Notes: generated from the sequence alone by a model not told the origin. Counted from the stretch's first letter, positions 7,275-15,170 are shown. The stretch: 39,499 nucleotides of DNA from Glaciecola sp. UBA1851 (GCA_002338515.1 DDIL01000192.1:1-39499), one strand, 5' to 3'. A program made the numbers and translations.

Positions 7275-7739
7275 CTAATTAACAAAGCATATTTCTAGAT
7301 ATGCGTTGCCTTTATCGCTTGTAAAAGTGAGGATAATTTTGGGACCATCAACTTTGTGCTGAATAACATGATTGCTTCCAGATATGATGACAGGCGTTGC
7401 CATTTCAAATTGATAGTTTTGTTCTGCTAGTGCGTTTTTTGCTCCACCACAAATCATATTAGTCATTTCACCAACCATATCTCTAACTTGGTCATCAATT
7501 TCATCTACACTTTCACCAAGCATAGTTTGCATAATATGAGAGGCCAGATCTTTACCGAAGGTAATAGACATAGAACCTTTTACCTGAGGCCCTATCATCC
7601 CTATTACGCCGGATACTTCACCGCACGCAAGTTCATCGGTCTTTTTTTTTGGCTTTTCTGATTTTAGCTCTACCAAAGCCATAGTACTGAGCACATTCTT
7701 AAGGGAAACGATAAAAGGGTTAACAAATTCGACTTTCAA
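7275..7739 (-). CDS. CheX-like chemotaxis phosphatase domain protein
   Basis: The product is 154 residues of a single CheC/CheX-type domain. GEMTNMICGGAKNAL near residue 92 carries the ExxN pair that CheX phosphatases use to dephosphorylate CheY-P, and a Gly-rich GPQVKGSMSITFG strand fits the fold. CheC would show two such motifs; only one is seen. Translation appears to start at TTG 7739, immediately after the TAG of zur, with GGGA upstream inside zur. The first Met (residue 20) would cut off a conserved-looking strand. The zero-gap junction implies translational coupling to Zur. No other chemotaxis gene is nearby, so the target response regulator is unknown. Confidence 0.8.
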   Translation of the reverse strand: MKVEFVNPFIVSLKNVLSTMALVELKSEKPKKKTDELACGEVSGVIGMIGPQVKGSMSITFGKDLASHIMQTMLGESVDEIDDQVRDMVGEMTNMICGGAKNALAEQNYQFEMATPVIISGSNHVIQHKVDGPKIILTFTSDKGNAYLEICFVN

Positions 7740-8204
7740 CTAACTAATTCCCGTACCCTGACATTGGTTACAGATGCCGTGCGCTTCTATAGTTTGCGTC
7801 ATAATTTTAAAATTACTTTGAAGTGCTTGGCGCTCTAATGTCTCTTTTACTCCTTCAGAACTTATTTCTTTTACGTCACCACAAGTGTCGCAGATTAAAA
7901 ATTGAACAGGATGTGAACAGCCAAAATGGTGACAAGCCTTAAATGTATTGGTTGATTCTACTTTGTGCACCAACCCAAGCTCTAAGAAAAAGTCTAATGC
8001 TCTATAAACAGTGGGTGGCTTCGCCGAATCTTCAATTAATTTTAATTTATCTAGAATATCGTATGCACCGATAGATGCATCTTCTTGCAATAATATTTGA
8101 TAAACCTTTGCTCTAAGAGGGGTAAAGCGAACCCCTTTGTCTTCACAAAAATCTTTAGCCTTATTAAATAACAGCTCTTTGCTTTCACTAAGTGTTTGAT
8201 TCAC
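7740..8204 (-). CDS. zur: Fur-family transcriptional regulator, probable Zur
   Basis: The product is 154 residues. The N-terminal winged helix (about residues 15-85) includes GVRFTPLRAKVYQILL and KPPTVYRALDFFLELGLVHK. The C-terminal dimer domain has CHHFGCSHP in place of the Fur HHHH stretch, a CDTCGD pair and a terminal HGICNQC pair, the two CxxC sets that hold structural zinc. This pattern fits the zinc uptake regulator Zur better than Fur. It is the first gene of a pair with the CheX-like protein and is divergent from nudC across 293 bases. No perfect Zur box was recognised in front of it. Confidence 0.85.
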   Translation of the reverse strand: MNQTLSESKELLFNKAKDFCEDKGVRFTPLRAKVYQILLQEDASIGAYDILDKLKLIEDSAKPPTVYRALDFFLELGLVHKVESTNTFKACHHFGCSHPVQFLICDTCGDVKEISSEGVKETLERQALQSNFKIMTQTIEAHGICNQCQGTGIS

Positions 8205-8340
8205 GTATATTTACACCCCAAAATTATATTGAGCAAGACTAAATAATTCTACTTTCATTATCAATTCTTGCGATACTCTATATGAGCTGCATCTGCTCTA
8301 TAGATTGATTTCACATCATTTTAACAACTAATGATGGAGG

Positions 8341-8365
8341 TTGGTATTATTTTAAAATATACCAA
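8341..8365. promoter_or_regulatory. 25-bp imperfect palindrome between zur and nudC
   Basis: TTGGTAT (8341-8347) and ATACCAA (8359-8365) are exact complements around an AT-only centre; 10 of 12 positions pair. It lies about midway in the 293-base divergent spacer and has no T-run, so it looks more like an operator than a terminator. It does not match the Zur boxes I know. Confidence 0.45.
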
Positions 8366-8497
8366 CACGCAACCGTTGAGTGAAGTATATCATTGGCGGG
8401 TTAACGCACAAGTTAGATAGTGACTGAAAACTAAAATAATGAATGGTTCACTGTTTAAACTTAGCACTCTTAACTGAATTATATAAAGGAAGGGCTT

Positions 8498-9328
8498 ATG
8501 CCAAAGTCAGATGATTTGCTGTTCATCTTCATAGATAACAAATTACTAGTTAGCCAACTGCCAGACGAGAATGATTCAACCTTTGATACAAGCATAAAAT
8601 ACGATTTAAGTAGTCTTCCTCCGTTACCTGAAGAATTAAGGAGTTTCAGTGACCAAACTTCTGACCTAGTAAAAACCAGTGGTAATCAGAAGCATACTCT
8701 ATTAGATATTCATCACCTAGATTTTCAGCAAGAAGGTTATCAGCTACTTACGTTAAGAGAGTTATTAGCATTGATGAATGCTGATGATTTTCAGCACATT
8801 GCTCAGGCTTGGCAATATGCATTATTTCTGAGAACTCATCGATTTTGTGGACGATGTGGCGAGACAATGCGCAAAGTAAGTTGGGAAATGGCCATGCATT
8901 GCGACAAGTGTGGACATAGAGTCTATCCCAGAGTGTCGCCTTGCATTATTGTAGCAATACACAACAAAAAGCAAATTTTGCTAGCGCAAGGTGCGCGACA
9001 AAAACCGATGGGCTTCTATTCTACCTTGGCCGGGTTTGTGGAAAGTGCTGAGTCATTGGAACAAACTCTTCACAGAGAAGTAATGGAAGAAGTGGGAGTG
9101 AAGATAAAAAATGTGGAATACTTTGGTAGTCAGCCGTGGCCATTTCCACATTCTCTTATGGTAGGTTTTATTGCTGAATATGATTCAGGTGAAATTAAAG
9201 TGGATGGAAAAGAAATTTTAGATGCTAATTGGTATGAGCCAGATAATTTGCCAAAAATACCGCCAAAACTTTCCATTGCAGGTCGCTTGATTGAAGAAAC
9301 ACTGCATAGGATCAAGCAAAATACCTAA
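8498..9328 (+). CDS. nudC: NADH pyrophosphatase / RNA deNADding enzyme NudC
   Basis: The product is 276 residues. NudC hydrolyses NAD(H) to NMN(H) and AMP and removes NAD caps from RNA. A four-Cys zinc site is formed by C117, C120, C135 and C138. The Nudix box covers about residues 179-201, starting GFVESAESLEQ and ending REVMEEVGV, with the GX5EX7REUXEEXGU pattern intact. The NudC-specific signature SQPWPFPHS follows near residue 210, distinguishing it from other Nudix enzymes. The ATG has GGAAGGG upstream. It is transcribed away from zur and is followed by hemE after 167 bases. Confidence 0.96.
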   Translation: MPKSDDLLFIFIDNKLLVSQLPDENDSTFDTSIKYDLSSLPPLPEELRSFSDQTSDLVKTSGNQKHTLLDIHHLDFQQEGYQLLTLRELLALMNADDFQHIAQAWQYALFLRTHRFCGRCGETMRKVSWEMAMHCDKCGHRVYPRVSPCIIVAIHNKKQILLAQGARQKPMGFYSTLAGFVESAESLEQTLHREVMEEVGVKIKNVEYFGSQPWPFPHSLMVGFIAEYDSGEIKVDGKEILDANWYEPDNLPKIPPKLSIAGRLIEETLHRIKQNT

Positions 9329-9412
9329 AAATAAAGTATCCTACCGCTGTTTTTTTAGAGCCTTATGTCTATAGAAAATTGATATTGGCTCTAGTATGGT
9401 TACTTATATTGA

Positions 9413-9430
9413 TGTTCACGTATGTGAACA
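9413..9430. promoter_or_regulatory. Perfect 18-bp palindrome upstream of hemE
   Basis: TGTTCAC (9413-9419) and GTGAACA (9424-9430) flank GTAT. The site lies 66 bases before the hemE start in the nudC-hemE spacer, a typical operator position. I do not assign a regulator; seven-base arms of this kind also occur by chance. Confidence 0.4.
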
Positions 9431-9495
9431 AGAGAAAGTGTTATCACTACGGTTTTAGATAACACCCATATTATATATTGAGATTGAATAGTTTT

Positions 9496-10560
9496 ATGAC
9501 TGAATTAAAGAACGACCGCTATTTACGCGCACTTTTGAAGCAACCTGTAGACGTCACACCTGTATGGATGATGCGCCAAGCTGGTAGATATTTACCAGAG
9601 TATAAGGCCACACGAGCCGAAGCCGGTGATTTTATGGCCCTTTGTACTAATCCTGAGCTAGCTTGCGAAGTCACGCTTCAACCGTTAAGACGGTTTAAGT
9701 TGGATGCCGCTATATTGTTCTCAGATATATTAACTATCCCTGATGCAATGGGGTTAGGATTATATTTTGAGACCGGTGAAGGCCCTAAATTTGAAAGGCC
9801 AATTCAATCTATTGCTGATGTAGATAAGCTACCTGTTGTTGATCCTGAAATTGAGCTTAAATACGTAATGGATGCAGTACGTACTATCCGTAAAAACTTA
9901 CAAGGTAGTGTGCCATTAATCGGTTTCTCTGGCAGTCCTTGGACGCTTGCAACTTACATGGTAGAGGGCGGATCAAGTAAAGCATTTACAAAAATCAAGA
10001 AAATGGCATTTGCAGAGCCTAATACGCTACATAAATTATTAGATAAGCTTGCTGACTCTGTCATTGTTTACTTGAATGCGCAAATAGCGGCCGGCGCGCA
10101 ATCTGTTATGGTGTTTGATACCTGGGGTGGTGTACTAAGTCCTCGAGACTACAAATTGTTCTCGCTACAATATATGGAAAAGATAGTGGCTGGATTAACA
10201 CGTACTTATGAAGGTAAAAAGATCCCTGTTACGTTATTTACAAAAAATGGTGGAATGTGGCTTGAATCGATTGCTGCCACAGGCTGCGATGCGCTTGGTC
10301 TTGATTGGACAATTGATATTAAAGAAGCGAAAGCCAGAGTAGGTGATAAAGTGGCTCTACAGGGCAACATGGATCCTTCCATTTTATATGCAGGAAAAGA
10401 GCGAATAGAGCAAGAAGTACAAGATATATTAGCTGGTTTTGGTGAAGGGGAAGGGCATGTCTTTAATTTAGGTCATGGCATTCATTTAGATGTACCACCT
10501 GAAAACGCAGGACATTTTGTTGAGGCCGTGCATAAATATAGCGGTCAGTATCACAAATAA
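9496..10560 (+). CDS. hemE: Uroporphyrinogen decarboxylase HemE
   Basis: The product is 354 residues, the same length as E. coli HemE. The enzyme decarboxylates the four acetate groups of uroporphyrinogen III to give coproporphyrinogen III in heme synthesis. MRQAGRYLPEYKATR near residue 22 contains the substrate-binding Arg residues; GFSGSPWTLATYMVEG, FDTWGG and the final FNLGHGIHLDVPPENA block are also present. I took ATG 9496 rather than the in-frame TTG at 9478, because MTELKNDRYLRALL matches the known N-terminus. It is followed 25 bases later by a DUF3750 gene, probably co-transcribed. Confidence 0.97.
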   Translation: MTELKNDRYLRALLKQPVDVTPVWMMRQAGRYLPEYKATRAEAGDFMALCTNPELACEVTLQPLRRFKLDAAILFSDILTIPDAMGLGLYFETGEGPKFERPIQSIADVDKLPVVDPEIELKYVMDAVRTIRKNLQGSVPLIGFSGSPWTLATYMVEGGSSKAFTKIKKMAFAEPNTLHKLLDKLADSVIVYLNAQIAAGAQSVMVFDTWGGVLSPRDYKLFSLQYMEKIVAGLTRTYEGKKIPVTLFTKNGGMWLESIAATGCDALGLDWTIDIKEAKARVGDKVALQGNMDPSILYAGKERIEQEVQDILAGFGEGEGHVFNLGHGIHLDVPPENAGHFVEAVHKYSGQYHK

Positions 10561-10585
10561 CGTGTGAATTAGGGAGCAGTTGAAT

Positions 10586-11140
10586 ATGAGAATGTTAACA
10601 ATACCTATGCAGTTGAAAACCATATTTTTGCTCCTCACATTGCTATTCATTAATGCATGCAGTAACAACGATTGGCACACTGCGTCACGTGAATCTGCTG
10701 GCATTGCTGTTGATCCTAAAATTGTTAGCAAACCAATTATCGAATTTTATGCAGCAGACGCCTTTAGCTGGCGAGGTTGGTTTGCTGTGCATACTTGGAT
10801 TGCGATTAAACCTCAAGATGCGAAAGAATATACTGTTTATGAAGTAGTTGGATGGAACAAAAATAATGGTCTTCCAGCTCTTCGAGAATATAAAACTATT
10901 ACGCCTGATCGATATTGGTACGGCGCAAAGCCTGAGCGAATATTGTTTATTGAAGGAGAACAAGCGAATAATCTCATTCCTAAAGTAGTAGAAGCGATTG
11001 ATCGCTATCCTTATAAGAACGAATACACACTTTTTCCAGGACCAAATAGTAATACTTTTCCAGCCTGGGTTGGTAATGAAGTACCCGAATTAGATTTGGA
11101 TATGCCTTTTCGGGCAATTGGTAGTGGTTATGCTAACTAG
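10586..11140 (+). CDS. DUF3750 family putative lipoprotein
   Basis: The product is 184 residues. After a short N-terminus comes a hydrophobic signal ending LLFINAC, a plausible lipobox with Cys as the lipidated residue. The body matches DUF3750 in its order of motifs: FSWRGWFAVHTWIAIK, YTVYEVVGW, PDRYWYGAKPE, RYPYKNEYTLFPGPNSNTF and a terminal PFRAIGSGY. The family has no established function; conserved His, Asn and Ser residues hint at an enzyme. ATG 10586 has GGGAG nine bases upstream, whereas the in-frame TTG at 10580 is too close to that site. It follows hemE by 25 bases. Confidence 0.85.
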   Translation: MRMLTIPMQLKTIFLLLTLLFINACSNNDWHTASRESAGIAVDPKIVSKPIIEFYAADAFSWRGWFAVHTWIAIKPQDAKEYTVYEVVGWNKNNGLPALREYKTITPDRYWYGAKPERILFIEGEQANNLIPKVVEAIDRYPYKNEYTLFPGPNSNTFPAWVGNEVPELDLDMPFRAIGSGYAN

Positions 11141-11175
11141 TAAGCTACGACTTAATTAACGGGCATCTAGTAGAG

Positions 11176-11904
11176 TTAATCAATTCCATATTTTTGGCTT
11201 AAATCTACTTGTTTTAAACCAAGCTCTATTACCTTTATATTATCGAAAGTTTGAAACAAAATTTTGCATTCAGCCTTTATCATCGTGCGCCATGCGTCTC
11301 TAAGTTCATCAGCTTTTTCTCCATTCCAAAAGCTTTCAGATGCTTTTAAGTAGTTGACTACGGGTTGTACGTGCCCGTCTGCATAGATTTGTCGTGCAAA
11401 CATGAAGTCGGGACCGAAGGAGCTCATTAATACCGAGTCACCCAGTTCAGTAGATGCAATTAGTTCATCAAAGGCTATTTCGTTGTTACCTTGTCTATAA
11501 GCAACCCAAGCTCTGGCAATAGCGACTGAATGGTTTTCACTACTAAAGTTATCAAAGACAGATGCAGCTAGCTTTTGATCAGTTCGAAGATTTTCAGCAA
11601 GATCTAATAAGGTATCAATTTTAAATTTAACCGTATTAATTGGGTCATACTGAGCGCTGTATCTTAAATGCCTAGAGAGATCACTTATAGCCCGATAAGG
11701 ATTACTGCTAAACTCAAGACTAGTTTGATATTCTCGTTGAGAGCGTGAAAATAAACGTCTGTTATTTTCGTCATAAAAAGCGGATTGGTTTACAACATAT
11801 TGGTGATAATCAGGATCGTTACAGCCAAGCTCATATTCAGCATAAGTAACTGAAGAGGATAAGAATATTGCGACGCAAATTATTTTAAATAGTCTCTTCT
11901 CCAT
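11176..11904 (-). CDS. Secreted protein of unknown function
   Basis: The product is 242 residues with a clear signal peptide (positive start MEKRLFK, hydrophobic core, cleavage after TYA near residue 22). The mature part is largely alpha-helical by composition, with stretches that resemble helical hairpins (IARAWVAYRQGNNEIAFDEL) but no TPR consensus I can defend. One Cys lies near the mature N-terminus and one near the C-terminus, which could form a disulfide. GGAGAAG-like purines cannot be placed firmly before the ATG, but the signal peptide supports the start. It is convergent with the DUF3750 gene (35-base gap) and divergent from the DUF1353 gene. I do not recognise the family. Confidence 0.65.
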   Translation of the reverse strand: MEKRLFKIICVAIFLSSSVTYAEYELGCNDPDYHQYVVNQSAFYDENNRRLFSRSQREYQTSLEFSSNPYRAISDLSRHLRYSAQYDPINTVKFKIDTLLDLAENLRTDQKLAASVFDNFSSENHSVAIARAWVAYRQGNNEIAFDELIASTELGDSVLMSSFGPDFMFARQIYADGHVQPVVNYLKASESFWNGEKADELRDAWRTMIKAECKILFQTFDNIKVIELGLKQVDLSQKYGID

Positions 11905-12233
11905 TCACCCGGCCTTTCATTTCTTTTATTGTGCTTTTAAACATATATATGGCAATCTAAATTAGTCAGATCTAAATTGAGCAAGATTTGCATAAGTTTA
12001 TGCATTATGTTTGTAAACTATCTTAAATTCCAAGATTTTGCGATATACAACAAATATTTACAAAATATACTAATAAACACGTTTAACCATGCCTATACTT
12101 GGCTTAGTATAGAAAACGTTACACTTTATTTGTGGTAACGTAATCTAGCTTAAATTATTAAACGAGCCTATTAAGCAGTTAGGCTATCAGGTCAAATTTA
12201 TTTGGATCTGACATATGACGATAAGGAAAACAT
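11905..12233. other. 329-base divergent intergenic region with two small inverted repeats
   Basis: No ORF is convincing here. ACGTTAC (12116-12122) pairs with GTAACGT (12135-12141), and AGCCTA (12165-12170) pairs with TAGGCT (12180-12185), both within 120 bases of the DUF1353 gene. The region is very AT-rich and presumably holds promoters for the two divergent genes. I could not place -35/-10 elements with confidence. Confidence 0.4.
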
Positions 12234-13391
12234 ATGTTTCACTTCATCTCTCACCTAGCTGTTTTTATTGGTTATTTAACAACAATTTGTTTAATCGCTT
12301 ACTTGGTTCTATTTGTCCTTTCGATTATTCGTAAAGATGAAGTGAAAAACGCCAGTGCATTTATTACTTCAGATAACATGCCAATATTAAGACCTACTCC
12401 TATCCCAACTGCGTCTCAACAAACTCCCGTTGATAGACTGATTGCTTGGATTTTCAGTGTACGTAAATGGCAAGTTATAAAGGCATTTGAATATAAAGAT
12501 AAAACTAGTAATGTTACTTATGTTATCCCCGCTGGTTTTGAATTTGATGGCGCGTCTATTCCGAGGTTTCTCTGGGCAATATTAAGTCCTGTTGGTTTAT
12601 TGCTGATCCCGGGTTTGCTGCATGACTTTGGGTATAAGTATGATGGTATTTATATTAAGAAAGAGGGGAGCGATGAACCTGAGTGGTCTACAGATATAAG
12701 CGGGAAAGATGCGTGGGACAAGCTTTTTCAGAATGTGGGAGACGACATTAATGGTATACATACCTTAAACGCTATTGCTGCATTTGGGCTCTATATTGGC
12801 GGCTTTGCGGCTTGGAATAATTGGAGAGACCAAAAAGAACCTAAGCCAGACATGAAGTGGTCGATTTATAAAGAGTCTGACACAAGTTCTAGTAGTGTAA
12901 CTAGCGCTCATAAAGAGGCTTCATCAAATAATGAACAATCAAAACCTGTGGTAAAAGATATCTCATCAAATAATGAACAACAAAAACAAACGGCAAAAGA
13001 TACGTCTGCGAAACCTAATACCTCAAATACTAAATTGGAAGAGGTGGCTAATACTACCAGTACTAAGAGTGCATCAACGAAGTCAAAAGTGATTGCCAAA
13101 AAAGTACCAGCCAAAAAACCTAAAACAAAAACACCAAGTCAGGCGTCAAAGAAAAACAAACTGGCATATGAATTGGTGAGCGGCACAACAAAGACAACAA
13201 AGGTTGGAGTAATAAATGAAAATCAACAGAGGGTATTAGGGAAAATAGTCACTAAAGATGATTCATTTAAAAACGTATACAAATTGGAATGTGACAATTG
13301 TAAAAACGTATATGGAGTGAAGTCTACCAGTGTTAATAAAGCCAAATGCCCAAGTTGCCAAGAGGGCAAACCGGGAGTAGATACACCTTAG
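12234..13391 (+). CDS. Membrane-anchored DUF1353 protein with C-terminal zinc ribbon
   Basis: The product is 385 residues in four parts. A transmembrane segment near residues 9-32 anchors it. A DUF1353 domain (about 72-195) contains VIPAGFEFDGASIPRFLW at 97-114 and LLHDFGY at 128-134, the family's conserved Asp-Gly-Ala-Ser-Ile-Pro and His-Asp pairs. A Ser/Lys/Thr-rich low-complexity linker (about 215-320) includes a duplicated SSNNEQ...KD unit. A C-terminal zinc ribbon has C353-x2-C356-x15-C372-x2-C375. DUF1353 proteins are short and common in phages and some bacteria; their function is not established. The linker-ribbon extension is not something I know from the family. The basic linker and ribbon suggest nucleic-acid or protein binding, which is inference. 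Confidence 0.8.
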   Translation: MFHFISHLAVFIGYLTTICLIAYLVLFVLSIIRKDEVKNASAFITSDNMPILRPTPIPTASQQTPVDRLIAWIFSVRKWQVIKAFEYKDKTSNVTYVIPAGFEFDGASIPRFLWAILSPVGLLLIPGLLHDFGYKYDGIYIKKEGSDEPEWSTDISGKDAWDKLFQNVGDDINGIHTLNAIAAFGLYIGGFAAWNNWRDQKEPKPDMKWSIYKESDTSSSSVTSAHKEASSNNEQSKPVVKDISSNNEQQKQTAKDTSAKPNTSNTKLEEVANTTSTKSASTKSKVIAKKVPAKKPKTKTPSQASKKNKLAYELVSGTTKTTKVGVINENQQRVLGKIVTKDDSFKNVYKLECDNCKNVYGVKSTSVNKAKCPSCQEGKPGVDTP

Positions 13392-13430
13392 AGCAGAGAT
13401 TATTGATTTATGTTCTGCGCACGTAACCCA

Positions 13431-13464
13431 GTCATTACCGCGAAAGCGGTAACCTTCCAAATCG
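13431..13464 (+). repeat. REP-like palindrome, copy A
   Basis: GTCATTACCGCGAAAGCGG begins a 34-base unit with the hairpin TTACCGC-GAAA-GCGGTAA. It differs at one base from copy B, 206 bases downstream in the same orientation. The form is that of repetitive extragenic palindromes mobilised by RAYT enzymes in gammaproteobacteria. It lies between convergent genes. Confidence 0.75.
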
Positions 13465-13511
13465 CTAGAAAAAGCTAGAGAAATGCTCGACTTTACTATG
13501 CTTTTTTAGAA

Positions 13512-13535
13512 GATACTCGCCTTCGCGAGTATGAC
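13512..13535 (-). repeat. REP-like palindrome in the opposite orientation
   Basis: Read on the minus strand this begins GTCATACTCGCGAAGGCGAG. It has the same GTCAT head and hairpin layout as copies A and B but different, still complementary, stem bases (ACTCGC/GCGAGT). It is therefore an inverted relative with compensated stem changes, and it overlaps the first unit of the tandem array. Confidence 0.6.
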
Positions 13536-13630
13536 AGGTGCTCTTCGCGAGTATGACAGGTGCTCTTCGCGAATATGACAGGTGTTCTTCGCGAGTATGA
13601 CGGATGCTCTTCGCGAACATGACAGGTGCG
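13521..13630. repeat. Five tandem 22-bp repeats
   Basis: Five head-to-tail units of exactly 22 bp start at 13521, 13543, 13565, 13587 and 13609. Each starts CTTCGCGA and continues with an ATGACRGRTG-type core. Units 1 and 2 are identical; units 3 to 5 differ at two to three positions each. Every unit keeps the 6-bp palindrome TCGCGA. The array seems derived from half of the adjacent inverted REP-like element and is bracketed by REP-like copies A and B. Confidence 0.85.
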
Positions 13631-13636
13631 TTAAAT

Positions 13637-13670
13637 GTCATTACCGCGAAAGCGGTAACCTCCCAAATCG
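13637..13670 (+). repeat. REP-like palindrome, copy B
   Basis: This 34-base direct repeat of the element at 13431 has a single T-to-C difference. The hairpin TTACCGC-GAAA-GCGGTAA is intact. It closes the repeat block 40 bases before the stop codon of the thioredoxin-like gene. Confidence 0.75.
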
Positions 13671-13710
13671 TCAAAAAATGCCAAAGCAGTGATTAATCGT
13701 CTAAAAAAAG

Positions 13711-14319
13711 CTATAAATAATTGTTGATACCGTATTCCAATTCCTTTTCAGATAACTCGCCATCATGACTGTACACAAGCTGGCCGTTAGCAGCGAAAAA
13801 TAACGTAACAGGGTAACTAAAAATACCTTTGTTTTCTGCAACTATACCTTTAGTGTCTAGTAGAATGTGTTTTAAATTCAACTCGTTTTGAGTAACAAAC
13901 TGTTGCACACGTTCATTATTATCTCGTTGATTCAATGAAATAAAGGCAATGTTGTCGTAACGTTGTTCAGCTTGTTCTAGCAAAGGTATTTCACGAATAC
14001 ACGGTTCACATGAGGTTGCCCATAAATTCATCACAATAGGTCGTTGTAAACTAATTTCGTTAATCTTAATCGACTGCCCGTTTAACATCACAAAGTCATT
14101 GTTTGGCACAATTGCATGCGAACTAGCAACTGCAATTAAAAAGCTAAACGCCGCATAGGTACCCACAATTGTAAAGAATCCAGCATATAAAGATTTAAGT
14201 AATTTTCCAGAATGTTTAATTGCAATAATTAACGAAACAATTAAGCCAATCACAACACTAATACTTAGGAGTACTGGATATAGAGTTAATGAAATAAAAC
14301 CTAACTGAAATGTTGTCAT
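13711..14319 (-). CDS. Membrane-anchored TlpA/ResA-like thioredoxin
   Basis: The product is 202 residues. Residues 1-66 contain two hydrophobic segments (about 10-34 and 44-66), so the protein is held in the inner membrane with its C-terminal domain probably in the periplasm. The thioredoxin-fold domain (about 75-202) has the redox motif C104-E-P-C107 within WATSCEPCIREIP and a cis-proline YPVTLFF near residue 168. CEPC is the TlpA/ResA type of active site, so a thiol reductase or disulfide exchange role is likely. The gene is monocistronic; the REP-like block lies just downstream and 317 bases separate it from the divergent ygjV-like gene. Confidence 0.85.
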   Translation of the reverse strand: MTTFQLGFISLTLYPVLLSISVVIGLIVSLIIAIKHSGKLLKSLYAGFFTIVGTYAAFSFLIAVASSHAIVPNNDFVMLNGQSIKINEISLQRPIVMNLWATSCEPCIREIPLLEQAEQRYDNIAFISLNQRDNNERVQQFVTQNELNLKHILLDTKGIVAENKGIFSYPVTLFFAANGQLVYSHDGELSEKELEYGINNYL

Positions 14320-14636
14320 GATTTACAAACCTATTGTTAAAATGGACCTAAAATATATAACGCTATTTATCTGCATGTATTCAACCAATAAATAGGCCGC
14401 CTTGTATTAATTAAGCTATTTATCTAACAGACATTATCTGTTTGCATTTATAGCCAATTAGAATGTTTTAGTTCATCAATTCGAAATAATTCTTTAGTAT
14501 TTTTGTTAACAGAATGGTGTTAACGTCTAAAGAAAGGGCTAGTTATAATAATGACAAATAGACTTATTGATGCATCTTTTGTATTTTTTCAAGCTTAGGT
14601 TATGATCCTTGCGATTTTCATTCCTAGGAATACTCA
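14320..14636. other. 317-base divergent intergenic region
   Basis: No gene is supported here. Two GTTAAC palindromes (14505-14510 and 14519-14524) form an 8-base-spaced repeat, and AACAGA/TCTGTT (14426-14442) forms a short inverted repeat. TATAAT occurs at about 14545. The stretch probably holds promoters for the thioredoxin-like and YgjV-like genes, but none can be assigned firmly. Confidence 0.35.
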
Positions 14637-15170
14637 GTGATAGATTTTCTGCACAACCTTCCCCCACTAAACTTTGTACAGGCATTAGGCTTTTTAAGTT
14701 TTTTATTGGGTGTTGCATGCTTTTATCAAAAAGATGATCGTAAGCTTAAAATTATAATGATTATTATGTGTTTGAATAATACGTTGCACTTTGCATTGCT
14801 TGGTGCGCTTACTGCTAGTTTAGGCTCAGCATTAGCGGTCCTTAGAACTTATATTTCAATTAAGTCTACCTCAAAACGCGTTGCTTTTATTTTCATTCTT
14901 TTAACTCTTATTATAGGGGGCATCTCAAGTCATGCTTGGTATGACATGCTTCCAATAATTGGGTCATGTCTTGGCACTTATGCATTATTTTGCTTAAGCG
15001 GTATTCAAATGCGATCAGTGTTTGTTATAGGTGCGTGTTGTTGGTTGGCAAATAATATAATTGTGGGATCTGTGGGTACATCATTGCTTGAAATGACACT
15101 AATTATTGTCAATTTATCTACCATTTACAGACTAATGCGTAAAACAGAAGCAAAAATAAACAAGCCCTAG
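14637..15170 (+). CDS. YgjV-family inner membrane protein
   Basis: The product is 177 residues with about five to six hydrophobic helices. The pattern FLSFLLGVACFYQKDDRKLK, CLNNTLHFALLGALTASLG and SALAVLRTYISIK matches the YgjV (Imp-YgjV) family of bacterial inner membrane proteins, whose function is unknown. The start is GTG 14637 with TAGGA at a suitable distance; no upstream ATG is in frame. The stop lies 5 bases from the stop of the convergent DUF748 gene, leaving no room for a separate terminator. Confidence 0.8.
   Translation: MIDFLHNLPPLNFVQALGFLSFLLGVACFYQKDDRKLKIIMIIMCLNNTLHFALLGALTASLGSALAVLRTYISIKSTSKRVAFIFILLTLIIGGISSHAWYDMLPIIGSCLGTYALFCLSGIQMRSVFVIGACCWLANNIIVGSVGTSLLEMTLIIVNLSTIYRLMRKTEAKINKP

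Noticed and set aside
13465..13674. Possible CRISPR array from the regularly spaced repeats
   Set aside because: The units are head-to-tail with no spacers, carry REP-type hairpins, and no cas gene is nearby.
14426..14524. Short inverted repeats AACAGA/TCTGTT and two GTTAAC sites as operators
   Set aside because: Six-base arms are expected many times by chance in this AT-rich sequence; noted only under the intergenic entry.
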